Part shown: positions 56,380 to 64,000 of the stretch, piece after piece | How positions within the stretch are numbered: the stretch's first letter is position 1 | How the letters are laid out: the number at the start of each line of letters is the position of its first letter | Assembly (NCBI GenBank): GCA_016841675.1 | Contig: JAENYQ010000006.1 | Span: 19,893 to 83,892 of the forward strand | DNA from: Desulfotomaculum sp. | GTDB lineage: Bacteria > Bacillota > Desulfotomaculia > Desulfotomaculales > Desulfallaceae | Reading direction: 5' to 3' | DNA length: 64,000 nucleotides | Translations under genes and position numbers: made by a program | Notes under the pieces: model-generated | The model's input: the letters and a program-made list of their open reading frames with translations, nothing else | Told to the model about the DNA's origin: nothing | Databases searched by the model: none

Positions 56380-56953
56380 TATTTTTCCTTTTGATCAATG
56401 CAAATGCTGCCGCGGCAACAACAACCAGGGCTATAACGGCAATCCACCATTGGGATGGGTTACTATCGGTTGACGCAGAGTCACTGCCGGTTACCTCCGA
56501 TATATACCCCGGTGTTGAAAAAGTGTATTTAATTTCTTGACCCAAAATGTCGCCGTTTTTGGGCTGCAAATTCGGGCTGATGGTAATTGTATATTCCTCC
56601 GCCTCTTTAAAGGCCTCTGGTTTAATAATAATGTCATTTCTCTTTTCCCTTTCCAGTTGATCGTCAAAGGTGACGACTTCAAAGGGGACGGCATTGCCGC
56701 TTGAGTCAACCATGGAAAAACATTGGCGATTGTTTTCAACTATTGCGATATTGGCGACATTTTTACTAAAAACGAATTTAATCTCCCGGTCAATATTTAC
56801 GTTTTTCTCCCCGTCATCTACAGTGGATGAAACAATATCAAACGCGTTATTATTTGCTCCCCCTGAACCGTCTCCCGCGGCCAAGACTGTAAGAGAAGGC
56901 CATCCCAATAGTAAAATAATTATTAAAAACGATAATTTAAATATTTTTTTCAT
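56369..56953 (-). CDS. Secreted/membrane-anchored Ig-like (Big_5/SbsA-like) protein
   Basis: Signal peptide, VDDGEKNVNIDREIKFVFSKNV.., YTITISPNLQPKNGDILGQEIKYTFST, C-terminal TM and KRKNN. Confidence 0.7.
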   Translation of the reverse strand: MKKIFKLSFLIIILLLGWPSLTVLAAGDGSGGANNNAFDIVSSTVDDGEKNVNIDREIKFVFSKNVANIAIVENNRQCFSMVDSSGNAVPFEVVTFDDQLEREKRNDIIIKPEAFKEAEEYTITISPNLQPKNGDILGQEIKYTFSTPGYISEVTGSDSASTDSNPSQWWIAVIALVVVAAAAFALIKRKNNAQ

Positions 56954-57196
56954 TCTAGCTAACTCCTTAATTGTTTTTAGACTTTGATTTTAAAACTGTT
57001 TTTTATGGTTTTGTTATCCTATGCCTTACCCCAAGTTACAATAATCAGCACTTAGCACCCCCAGTATCAATTATTTAATTCATTACATAATTCCCAATGG
57101 GTCAGTTGATTACAAGGCCGTTATGCTGGAAAAAGCATATTGCTGGCATAGTATCTTTGCTGCTGGAACAAAAAAATCATTATCATTTTTCAATGT

Positions 57197-57251
57197 CTTT
57201 TCCACCGGCGAAGATTTGCTCATCAAGGAGGTACTCGTTACCTTAATTTTA
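57197..57251. repeat. ~55-bp repeat, copy 2
   Basis: cttttccaccggcgaagatttgctcatcaaggaggtactcgttaccttaatttta. Confidence 0.75.
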
Positions 57252-57284
57252 AATAATTGATGAAATAGGCAAGGTTTCCGTGCT

Positions 57285-57347
57285 AAAGCGGTAGCCCGGC
57301 CAGCATTAAAGCCGCCCCGAATTCTCCCAACGCCCTGGCTTGCATAG
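57285..57347 (-). pseudogene. Short modB remnant
   Basis: Minus strand reads QARALGEFGAALMLAGLP, matching ModB FARALGEFGATLMVAGNIP. Confidence 0.6.
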
Positions 57348-57357
57348 TCCTCTCTTT

Positions 57358-57525
57358 TTAAATAAGAGCCTTTATGAAGGTCGTTTCAAACTCTTGGTCC
57401 CAAGATTCGGCACACACGCCTTGATGCCAAAAAAAGTTTTCCAGGACCATATGAACCGCCAGTGAAGAAGCGGTCAATATGATTACCGGCATCAATATGC
57501 CTGAATATATTAAAATGATATCCAA
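57358..57525 (-). CDS. 55-aa single-TM small protein (TTG start; not in ORF track)
   Basis: MDIILIYSGILMPVIILTASSLAVHMVLENFFWHQGVCAESWDQEFETTFIKALI*; shares VLE(N/S)xF and terminal F-x6-KAL(I/L) with the ORF at 39985-40158. Confidence 0.5.
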   Translation of the reverse strand: MDIILIYSGILMPVIILTASSLAVHMVLENFFWHQGVCAESWDQEFETTFIKALI

Positions 57526-57528
57526 CGC

Positions 57529-58401
57529 CTATCCCACCCTATGGAAAAGCTTTTTAAAATAGGCGGCGTTCTTGACCGTAACAGGGGAAAAAATATTAAC
57601 CCCCGCATCAACCCAAAACGACGCTTTTGCTTCAGGAAAACATCTCGCCCTGATATCAATTCCCGCTCCCGCTATACTTCTCATATACTGTATAAATTTA
57701 ATTGCCCCAGTTTCATCACCCGGCATTAAACCGGCCATCGGTGAACCGGCGGCAAATGCAGGGTCAAACAGAGAAATATGCACGGCTTCCACCTGAAGGT
57801 CCTTAAAAATTTGGGCTGCCTCCCGGTAGTCGCCCTGTTTTTCACCAATCCCCACTATTATGCCGCTCTCTACCTCCAGGTCAATATCTTTGCACTCTCT
57901 AATGGTATTAATCCTTTCATCCAGCGAATCACCGGGCTTAACTTTGTTAAAAAGCTCCCTGTTTACTGTTTCCAGCTTACACGTGTACCTGTCTACACCG
58001 GCGTTTTTAAGTCTCACCAAAGAATCACGGTCCAGTTCGCCAAAGGCCACCATCACTTTCAGCTTTGTATTAATCTTGATTAGCTTAATATAATCGGTTA
58101 TCCCTTTGGGCAAACGCTTGCCCAACCAGCCTGTAACCAGGAAGACCCAGTCCACGCCTGCTTCCTCGAGCTCCCGGGCCTGCCTTAAGACTTCGCCTTT
58201 GCCAGTGAAAAAAGAAGCGTCCACCAGCCTTATATCAGCCACGCTATTACCCTGATGAATGAAGCCGCAGTACAAGCAAGGTTTTTTACGAATACAAAGA
58301 TTGCTTACCTTAATCACGCCGCAGAGCTTAATTTTTTTCTTACTTTCCATATAAAAAGTCACCTCAAAACAGGTTGTGTCTTTATAAATAATGCACCACA
58401 A
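57529..58401 (-). CDS. Radical SAM protein with CX5CX2C motif (BioB/HmdB-like)
   Basis: NLCIRKKPCLYCGF; TIM-barrel features LEEAGVDWVFLVTGW.., GVDRYTCKLETVNRELFNKVKPGDSLDERINTI. Confidence 0.82.
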   Translation of the reverse strand: MWCIIYKDTTCFEVTFYMESKKKIKLCGVIKVSNLCIRKKPCLYCGFIHQGNSVADIRLVDASFFTGKGEVLRQARELEEAGVDWVFLVTGWLGKRLPKGITDYIKLIKINTKLKVMVAFGELDRDSLVRLKNAGVDRYTCKLETVNRELFNKVKPGDSLDERINTIRECKDIDLEVESGIIVGIGEKQGDYREAAQIFKDLQVEAVHISLFDPAFAAGSPMAGLMPGDETGAIKFIQYMRSIAGAGIDIRARCFPEAKASFWVDAGVNIFSPVTVKNAAYFKKLFHRVG

Positions 58402-59176
58402 ACAGCTCCTGATCGCTCATTTCCCGGGCTTCTGCAAGTCGGAAAACCCTTTGGGGCTTGATGCTTATGGTCTTATTTTCCTTCATCCATATTACTTCCA
58501 CGTCATTATTATTCTCTTCAAAGGAGAGCCGGGGCGGGTTGGCGAAGCGGGCTCTGGTAAGTCCTTGCAATACATCGACCAGGCACCCGGGTCCTTTAAC
58601 TTTTAGCTTTGTTTCGGCAGACTGAATTTTTCCCAAGTACTCTTCGGCTATTAAAGCCATTTTGATCCCCAGATGCAACCAAGTACACTCTTCCTGGTGG
58701 TGCCTCATGGCTTCTTTAAAAAAGATCTCTTTTCTCATCTTATACTTGGCCGGCCGGATATAAGGTGTCCCCGGAGAAAAAATGATATCCTGTTCAAAGT
58801 AAGGTTTTATATCCAAAACGGGCGTGCCTGCCACAGCATCAAGTCCTGAAACGTAAATATGTTCACCCTCTACCCTTTCCAACCCAACCAGGGTAAGAGC
58901 GATGGGATTGGGTCTGGCCGGCGCTCTTAAGCCAAATACCCCGTATTCCGGCAGGTCGGGGTTAAGGCGCAAAGGCGCTATCCGTAATCTATCCCTCCTG
59001 GCCTGGTGAAACCAGCATAATATCCACAGATGCGAGTTTTCTTCAATCCTGTGCAAGGCCGGCACAAGTTCCGGGCGTATTTTTACGATTGCCCTTTGGC
59101 CCGCTATGGTCATATCATCCGGGCTTTTAACGTCGGAAAGAACGTATCCGACGGGAACAATGGTTATACTTTCCAC
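58382..59176 (-). CDS. TsaA/TrmO-like domain fused to FmdE-like domain
   Basis: N-term: PVGYVLSDVKSPDDM..LWILCWFHQARRD..GVFGLRAPARPNPIALTLVGLERVEG; C-term: HHQEECTWLHLGIKMALIAEEYLG..GPGCLVDVLQGLTRARFANP.. Confidence 0.72.
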   Translation of the reverse strand: MESITIVPVGYVLSDVKSPDDMTIAGQRAIVKIRPELVPALHRIEENSHLWILCWFHQARRDRLRIAPLRLNPDLPEYGVFGLRAPARPNPIALTLVGLERVEGEHIYVSGLDAVAGTPVLDIKPYFEQDIIFSPGTPYIRPAKYKMRKEIFFKEAMRHHQEECTWLHLGIKMALIAEEYLGKIQSAETKLKVKGPGCLVDVLQGLTRARFANPPRLSFEENNNDVEVIWMKENKTISIKPQRVFRLAEAREMSDQELFVVHYL

Positions 59177-59272
59177 GAGTTATTCACTCCAATCACAGGC
59201 AATTTTACTATTTATAAATATAGCGTCTTAAGCAGCAATCGATGACCCCCAACAGAATTGCCCGGGAAACAG

Positions 59273-60064
59273 TTAAGCTTCCGGGGTGCAGAAGTTGATG
59301 GTGGTATCGCCGTCCACTACCTGAAACACCTTGACCCTCAACCCATAGGTCTCGCTCAGGTTTTCTTCGGTCATCACCCTTTCAGCCGGACCTTCGGCAA
59401 TAATGCCGTTTTGGCCCATCATTGCCACTCTACTGCTCAGCAACCAGGCATGGTTGGGAAAATGACTGGTCATGATAATAGTAAGACCTCTGCCTGCAAG
59501 GCGGCTGATGGTCCGGAGGATCAGCGTCTGGTTTTTAAAATCAAGGTGGGAAGTCGGTTCGTCAAACAGGATCATCTCGGGTTCCTGGCAAAGCGTACGT
59601 GCGATGAGCACAAGCTGGCGTTCGCCGCCGGACAACATAGTATAGCGTTTATCGGCCAGGTGACCGATACCCATCTCTTCCATAATGTCTCCGGCCAGCT
59701 CAGTGTCCTGTTCCGAGGGTACTTGGAAAATACCCAGGTGGGGGGACCGGCCCATTCTTACCACTTCAAGCGAGCTGTAGGGGAACGGTGCGCTGTGCTC
59801 TTGGAACACATAGCCCATGTTTCTTGCTCTCTCGATAATCGTCATCTTTTGCACATCCCGCCCGTCAATCTGAATCTCCCCGCTTTGTGGGGTCAGGTCG
59901 CCGTGGATGCAATTGAGGAGTGTAGTCTTGCCGCAACCGTTTGGACCAAGCAAGCATATGGTCTCGCCCTGCTTCACGCGCAGGTTGATATCACGCCACA
60001 CTACCTTGTTACCGTAGCTGAATCCGGCGGAGCGTATTAACACCTTGGCCGTCATTATCCCCAT
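59273..60064 (-). CDS. FepC/BtuD-type ABC ATPase (second system)
   Basis: GPNGCGKTTLLNCIHGDL, LSGGERQLVLIARTL, ILFDEPTSHLDF. Confidence 0.93.
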   Translation of the reverse strand: MGIMTAKVLIRSAGFSYGNKVVWRDINLRVKQGETICLLGPNGCGKTTLLNCIHGDLTPQSGEIQIDGRDVQKMTIIERARNMGYVFQEHSAPFPYSSLEVVRMGRSPHLGIFQVPSEQDTELAGDIMEEMGIGHLADKRYTMLSGGERQLVLIARTLCQEPEMILFDEPTSHLDFKNQTLILRTISRLAGRGLTIIMTSHFPNHAWLLSSRVAMMGQNGIIAEGPAERVMTEENLSETYGLRVKVFQVVDGDTTINFCTPEA

Positions 60065-61143
60065 CCTCCTTTCGTCTTCCGCAGCAAATACATAAAGAAC
60101 GGGGCGCCCACCAATGCGGTAAGAATGCCTAAAGGTACTTCTGCCGGAGAGATAATACGGGCTATGTTATCAATGAATATCAGGTATGCGGCTCCTACGC
60201 AGAGCGTGGTGGGCATGAGAACCCGGTGGTCGGGTCCCACCAGCATCCGGCATAAGTGGGGAATGACCAATCCCACCCAGCCGATAATGCCGCAGAAGGC
60301 GACTACTACCGAAGAAATAATAGTGGTACAAACGATGACCATGCCCTTTAGCAGTTCTGTGTTTATGCCCAGCGACCTAGCTTCCTGGTCCCCCATAGAA
60401 AGCACATTGAAACGCCAGCGGACGAGGAGCAATCCGATGACGCCGACCGTAATTAATACCAGAGCAAAAGGCAAATCCTCAGGACGCACACCACCCATGC
60501 TTCCCATCAGCCAGAATACGATGGCTGGAAGCTTATCTTCTGTATCGGCGGTGTATTTTAGCAATGAAAGCAACGACTGGAAGAGGGCGGAAACAACGAT
60601 GCCGGCAAGGACAAGCATCAGGATGGGGGTCGTCTTGTAAATACGGCTTGTAAAGTAAGTGATGGCGACGGCAACGATACCGAAAACGAACGCCAAGACC
60701 TGAATCATGAACATCGAGCCATCCATAACTATCGCCAGCGCCGCGCCAAAGCCGGCACCTGCGGAAACGCCAAGTATGAAAGGGCTCACCAGCGGATTAT
60801 GGAACATCCCCTGAAAAGCGGCACCGGAGATGGAAAGACCGGCGCCGGCTGCCCCCGCCATGATCGCACGGGGTAATCTTACCCGCATGACCACTGTTTC
60901 CATAGTATCAGTCCAGGTCTTGTCAATAGGAATAAACAGCAGCTTATGCGCCAGTATTTTTAAAACGGTAAGGGGGTCGATGAAGAGACGCCCCAAAAAC
61001 AAAGAAATGAATAAGAAAAGTAGGGGGAGGCCGGCAAGTAGCGCCACTTTTCTCCAGGAAAGCCTTTCGGTTTCCGTCTGTATGTCCAGGCTCTTTTGTT
61101 TATTGGGCAGTGTTGTCTGTAACCTATTTGCCGTGGTGCGCAT
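60055..61143 (-). CDS. FecCD-family ABC permease (second system)
   Basis: RVRLPRAIMAGAAGAGLSISGAAFQGMFHNPLVSPFILGVSAGAGFGA, GWVGLVIPHLCRMLVG. Confidence 0.95.
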   Translation of the reverse strand: MRTTANRLQTTLPNKQKSLDIQTETERLSWRKVALLAGLPLLFLFISLFLGRLFIDPLTVLKILAHKLLFIPIDKTWTDTMETVVMRVRLPRAIMAGAAGAGLSISGAAFQGMFHNPLVSPFILGVSAGAGFGAALAIVMDGSMFMIQVLAFVFGIVAVAITYFTSRIYKTTPILMLVLAGIVVSALFQSLLSLLKYTADTEDKLPAIVFWLMGSMGGVRPEDLPFALVLITVGVIGLLLVRWRFNVLSMGDQEARSLGINTELLKGMVIVCTTIISSVVVAFCGIIGWVGLVIPHLCRMLVGPDHRVLMPTTLCVGAAYLIFIDNIARIISPAEVPLGILTALVGAPFFMYLLRKTKGGWG

Positions 61144-61181
61144 GACCTTCCTCCCATAGATGATTAGTTAATTGGTAGTAT

Positions 61182-62303
61182 TTACTCCACCCAACCGGCG
61201 AGCGCCTTTTCCGCTTCCGCTGTGCTCAGCTCATAGTCGTAGAACGTCTCGAAGTAGTACTTTAGTTCCTTGACCAGGTCAACATCTGCAAACAGGTCGG
61301 GGTGCAGTTGTTTGGCCAACCAGTAGTAGTACACAGCGCGGCTGGTTCCCTTATCCAAGAAGAAGACACCGGCGGGAATGCGATAGAGGCGGTCATTCTT
61401 GACCGCGGGCAGCGATGTCCAATCGGCGCTTGTTTTAAGTTCTTCAATAATTTGTTCCGGATTGTGCCCGTGGTTATCCACGATAATAACCTCGGGCTCC
61501 CAGGCCAGCAGCTGCTCTTTGGTAATTTCCGGGAACTGGCCGCCCTGCTCCACGCTAACCATTTTACCCCCGCAAAGGGCAACTTCAAATTGTTTTGGCG
61601 TCAACGGCCATGTGGCGAGGATATTCGGGCCCCAGCTGTTGCCCCAGTATACGATGGGACGTTCATCATCCGGAATTTTTTCGGTGCGGGACAAAATAAA
61701 GTCCACAGTTTTGTCAAGGTAGCTTTCCCACTCGGCATAGCGCTCGGGCGCACTACCGCCTAGCGCGTCCGCCAGCACTGCAATCTGTTTTTTGGAGTCC
61801 ATTAAGGTTTCCTCTAGATTTGTGGGCTGAAAGCTGGACCAGTTGACCACAATAGCGGGAATACCGGCCGTATCAAATTTCTCAAGTTCCTTTGCAATAT
61901 TCCAATAAATAACCAGATCGACTTCCTGATTAAGGAACTCTTCCACATTCACCGGTGTTTGGGGCCCGACGCCGGACATTGTAGGGTAGCCGGAAATGTC
62001 CGGATTGGTTAGGCGGGCAAGTGGATAGGCAATGGGATGGTCCTCCCTGACTAGCCCGATCTGGTCTTTAGCGCCCAGCATAAAGACCATCTCATACGTG
62101 GGGCCCTGCATGGTGGCTACCTTTTGGGGCTCTATAGGTACAGTCACGGTTCTCTCCGCAAGGTCCACCACCTCCCGTGTCGTCGTTACTGCCTCCTCGG
62201 GTTCAGGGGCACAGCCCCAGGCTCCGATGAGGAGTGCCGGAACCATTAGTGCAAAGATCAACATTCGGATCAACTTGTTCATTGTTTTCTCCTTTCGCTG
62301 CAT
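61182..62303 (-). CDS. TroA/BtuF-type ABC substrate-binding lipoprotein (second system)
   Basis: Lipobox IGAWGCAPE; substrate-binding fold motifs WNIAKELEKFDTAGIPAIVVNW, WEPEVIIVDNHGHNPEQIIEEL. Confidence 0.88.
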   Translation of the reverse strand: MQRKEKTMNKLIRMLIFALMVPALLIGAWGCAPEPEEAVTTTREVVDLAERTVTVPIEPQKVATMQGPTYEMVFMLGAKDQIGLVREDHPIAYPLARLTNPDISGYPTMSGVGPQTPVNVEEFLNQEVDLVIYWNIAKELEKFDTAGIPAIVVNWSSFQPTNLEETLMDSKKQIAVLADALGGSAPERYAEWESYLDKTVDFILSRTEKIPDDERPIVYWGNSWGPNILATWPLTPKQFEVALCGGKMVSVEQGGQFPEITKEQLLAWEPEVIIVDNHGHNPEQIIEELKTSADWTSLPAVKNDRLYRIPAGVFFLDKGTSRAVYYYWLAKQLHPDLFADVDLVKELKYYFETFYDYELSTAEAEKALAGWVE

Positions 62304-62356
62304 AAACCGCGCGACGCGATAAAACGAAGCGCGGTTTCAAACCGGTACCGTGGCTG

Positions 62357-63565
62357 TTACAGTTCTCCAGTCCGGGCGCGCCACTGGGCGGAGTTGGGGA
62401 AGAAAAGCGACTCGCCGTAAATATCCTTCTTGAAATTATCAATCACCGTCTGCGCCTCGTCCGAGGTGGCATACTCCACAAACTGCATCGCCAGGTCGTA
62501 CTTGACCTGAGGGAACATCTCCGGGTTGACCGGGATCAGGGTAATGAAATTTAGGAGTGATTCGTGCTTCTCCACCAGAACCTTCAAGGTGATCTCGTTT
62601 TTAAGAACCAGATAAGTGGCCCTGTCCATGAAGGTGTACGCCTGTTGTTCATCGGTGTAGCGCAAGGTGGCGCTGTTGCCCTGGGGGCCGCCTTCCCAAA
62701 CCAGGTACCAATCGCCCTGGGGTTCCAGTCCTGCCGCTTCCCAAAGACCCATCTCACTGACGTGGGTACCGGACCGGTCGCCGCGGCTAATGAAGAGCGA
62801 CTCCGTTTCCATAATCCGGTGCAAAGCCTCTGTCGGGGGCAGCCCATTAATCCCGGCGGGGTCGGCTTCCGGACCAACGATAACGAAGTCGTTATACATC
62901 AGGTCGATGCGCTCGGTTCCATAGCCATCGGCCACAAACTGCTCCTCAAGCGCCCGGGCGTGTACCTGTACCAGGTCAAAGTCCCCGGTCTTGGACATCT
63001 CCAGAGCTTTACCGGTACCCGCGCCTACAAAATCAACCCTAATGCCCGTTTCCTCCTCGAATAGCTCGGCCAAGGTGCCTACGATGCCGGCGTCAATGGG
63101 GCCGATGGTGCTCGCCAGACGAATGAAATGTCCGGTATGTACATAAACCACCCCTTCGGTCTCGTTCCAGTCAACTGTCTTGCCCAGAGCCTCACTGACA
63201 AAACGTAACGGCACCATTACACGCTGGTTTTGCACCAGGGCCGGAGCGTCGAGCTGCACATCTTGATCATTTACTTTAGCTTGAGTGCTGCCAACGGGCA
63301 TGGTAATAACCGAGCCCCCGTGGTTGACGATAGCCGTTTGGGCGGCTTCGTCCCAGTTTACTGTAGCACCCAGGGCCTCACTAACAAACCGGATGGGGAC
63401 GAAGGTTCGACCGGCATCGGTATCCAGAAAGGCCCCCTGATCCGGAAACACTACCGGCTCACCATCGACAACCACATTGACGGCGGATGGCGCGGCGTAG
63501 GCTACCGCGGTGCCGAGAGAAAAAACCAGTACTAGCGCCAGAATAATAGTCAATCTTTTTTTCAA
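62357..63565 (-). CDS. TupA-like tungstate-binding domain fused to N-terminal copper-amine-oxidase-N-like domains
   Basis: Signal peptide; two FVPIRFVSEALGATVNW / VPLRFVSEALGKTVDW repeats; then STIGPIDAGIVGTLAELFEEETGIRVDFVGAGTGKALEMSKTGDFDLV.., SRGDRSGTHVSEMGLW. Confidence 0.9.
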   Translation of the reverse strand: MKKRLTIILALVLVFSLGTAVAYAAPSAVNVVVDGEPVVFPDQGAFLDTDAGRTFVPIRFVSEALGATVNWDEAAQTAIVNHGGSVITMPVGSTQAKVNDQDVQLDAPALVQNQRVMVPLRFVSEALGKTVDWNETEGVVYVHTGHFIRLASTIGPIDAGIVGTLAELFEEETGIRVDFVGAGTGKALEMSKTGDFDLVQVHARALEEQFVADGYGTERIDLMYNDFVIVGPEADPAGINGLPPTEALHRIMETESLFISRGDRSGTHVSEMGLWEAAGLEPQGDWYLVWEGGPQGNSATLRYTDEQQAYTFMDRATYLVLKNEITLKVLVEKHESLLNFITLIPVNPEMFPQVKYDLAMQFVEYATSDEAQTVIDNFKKDIYGESLFFPNSAQWRARTGEL

Positions 63566-63666
63566 AACGATTACCTCCTTCTTGTTTTAGGTTACTAAAC
63601 AGGATATTGATACCATCAAAACCGGTAAAACCACGCTACGTTCCGATATTTCCACCTCCTGTCAGG

Positions 63667-63710
63667 TAAAAAAAGATCCGGGTGGCAAAAAGGAAGCCAA
63701 CCGGATCTTC
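63667..63710 (-). terminator. Terminator hairpin downstream of riboswitch
   Basis: Minus strand AAGATCCGGTTGGCTTCC...GCCACCCGGATCTTTTTTT. Confidence 0.85.
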
Positions 63711-63723
63711 GTTTCCGGATATG

Positions 63724-63820
63724 GCTCCTTTCCACAATGGGAGGCCTGCCCGTTTCCAGGCAAACCCTACAGGCCCGGTGACCATAGGGGGTATGTCCTT
63801 TAGGTCGTAGGGCTCGGAGC
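63724..63820 (-). promoter_or_regulatory. Moco/Tuco-type riboswitch heading the TupA-like/ABC operon
   Basis: Minus strand ctccgagccctacgacctaaagg..ctatggtcaccgggcctgtagggtttgcctggaaacgggcaggcctcccattgtggaaaggag. Confidence 0.87.
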
Positions 63821-64000
63821 AATATGCTGTTAACTGGTATAGAACTCGTAACACCACTATAGTTAGTCAGCGTTCGGAAGCATGTATACGGATTATCGGC
63901 GCCAAACTCTCTATTATTAAGACATTTCTCCCCTCAAGGACCTGCAATAGTACATTCGAAAAATCCTAAAGCCTTGCAAATATAGGCTTTATTTTTTTGC

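Noticed and set aside
59258-60040. 260-aa plus-strand ORF
   Set aside because: Lies antisense to a clear ABC ATPase gene (59273-60064); no family features in the translation.
1-64000. CRISPR arrays, tRNA or rRNA genes
   Set aside because: No regularly spaced repeat-spacer array and no tRNA/rRNA-like sequence recognised by eye; a tRNAscan/cmsearch run would be decisive.

Overview
The window looks like Firmicutes DNA (probably a Desulfotomaculum/Pelotomaculum-type anaerobe; taxonomic inference only). Two metal-cofactor islands dominate. (1) At about 12.0-18.8 kb, two tandem cobalamin riboswitches on the minus strand precede DUF2162-like transporter, MotA/TolQ/ExbB, TolR/DUF2149-like and CobN-like genes. 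The CobN-like protein has a signal peptide and a C-terminal membrane anchor. (2) At about 24.6-63.8 kb is a molybdenum/tungsten island with: at least seven recognisable Moco/Tuco-type riboswitch elements plus decayed copies, most followed by terminator hairpins; a CBS-PAS-sigma54 activator; a signal-less TupA-like protein; three MoeA-like proteins; two radical SAM proteins; a BamB/BamC-like tungstoenzyme pair; an HdrA-like protein and a formate dehydrogenase each interrupted by an in-frame UGA followed by a SECIS-like hairpin (apparent selenoproteins); modABC; an HTH-PBP regulator; and a long riboswitch-led gene set (63.8 to 52.5 kb) with two FecCD-type ABC transporters, a TsaA-FmdE-like fusion, a CX5CX2C radical SAM protein and a TiaS-like protein. 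A duplicated ~0.5 kb intergenic block carrying a sigma54 promoter and an inverted repeat lies upstream of both the BamB-like and formate dehydrogenase genes. The left end carries an HTH/Fic pair, decayed thiamine genes and an 8.4-kb cyclic beta-glucan synthase-like gene containing two in-frame palindromic repeat insertions. All calls are from reading the sequence; no searches were run.
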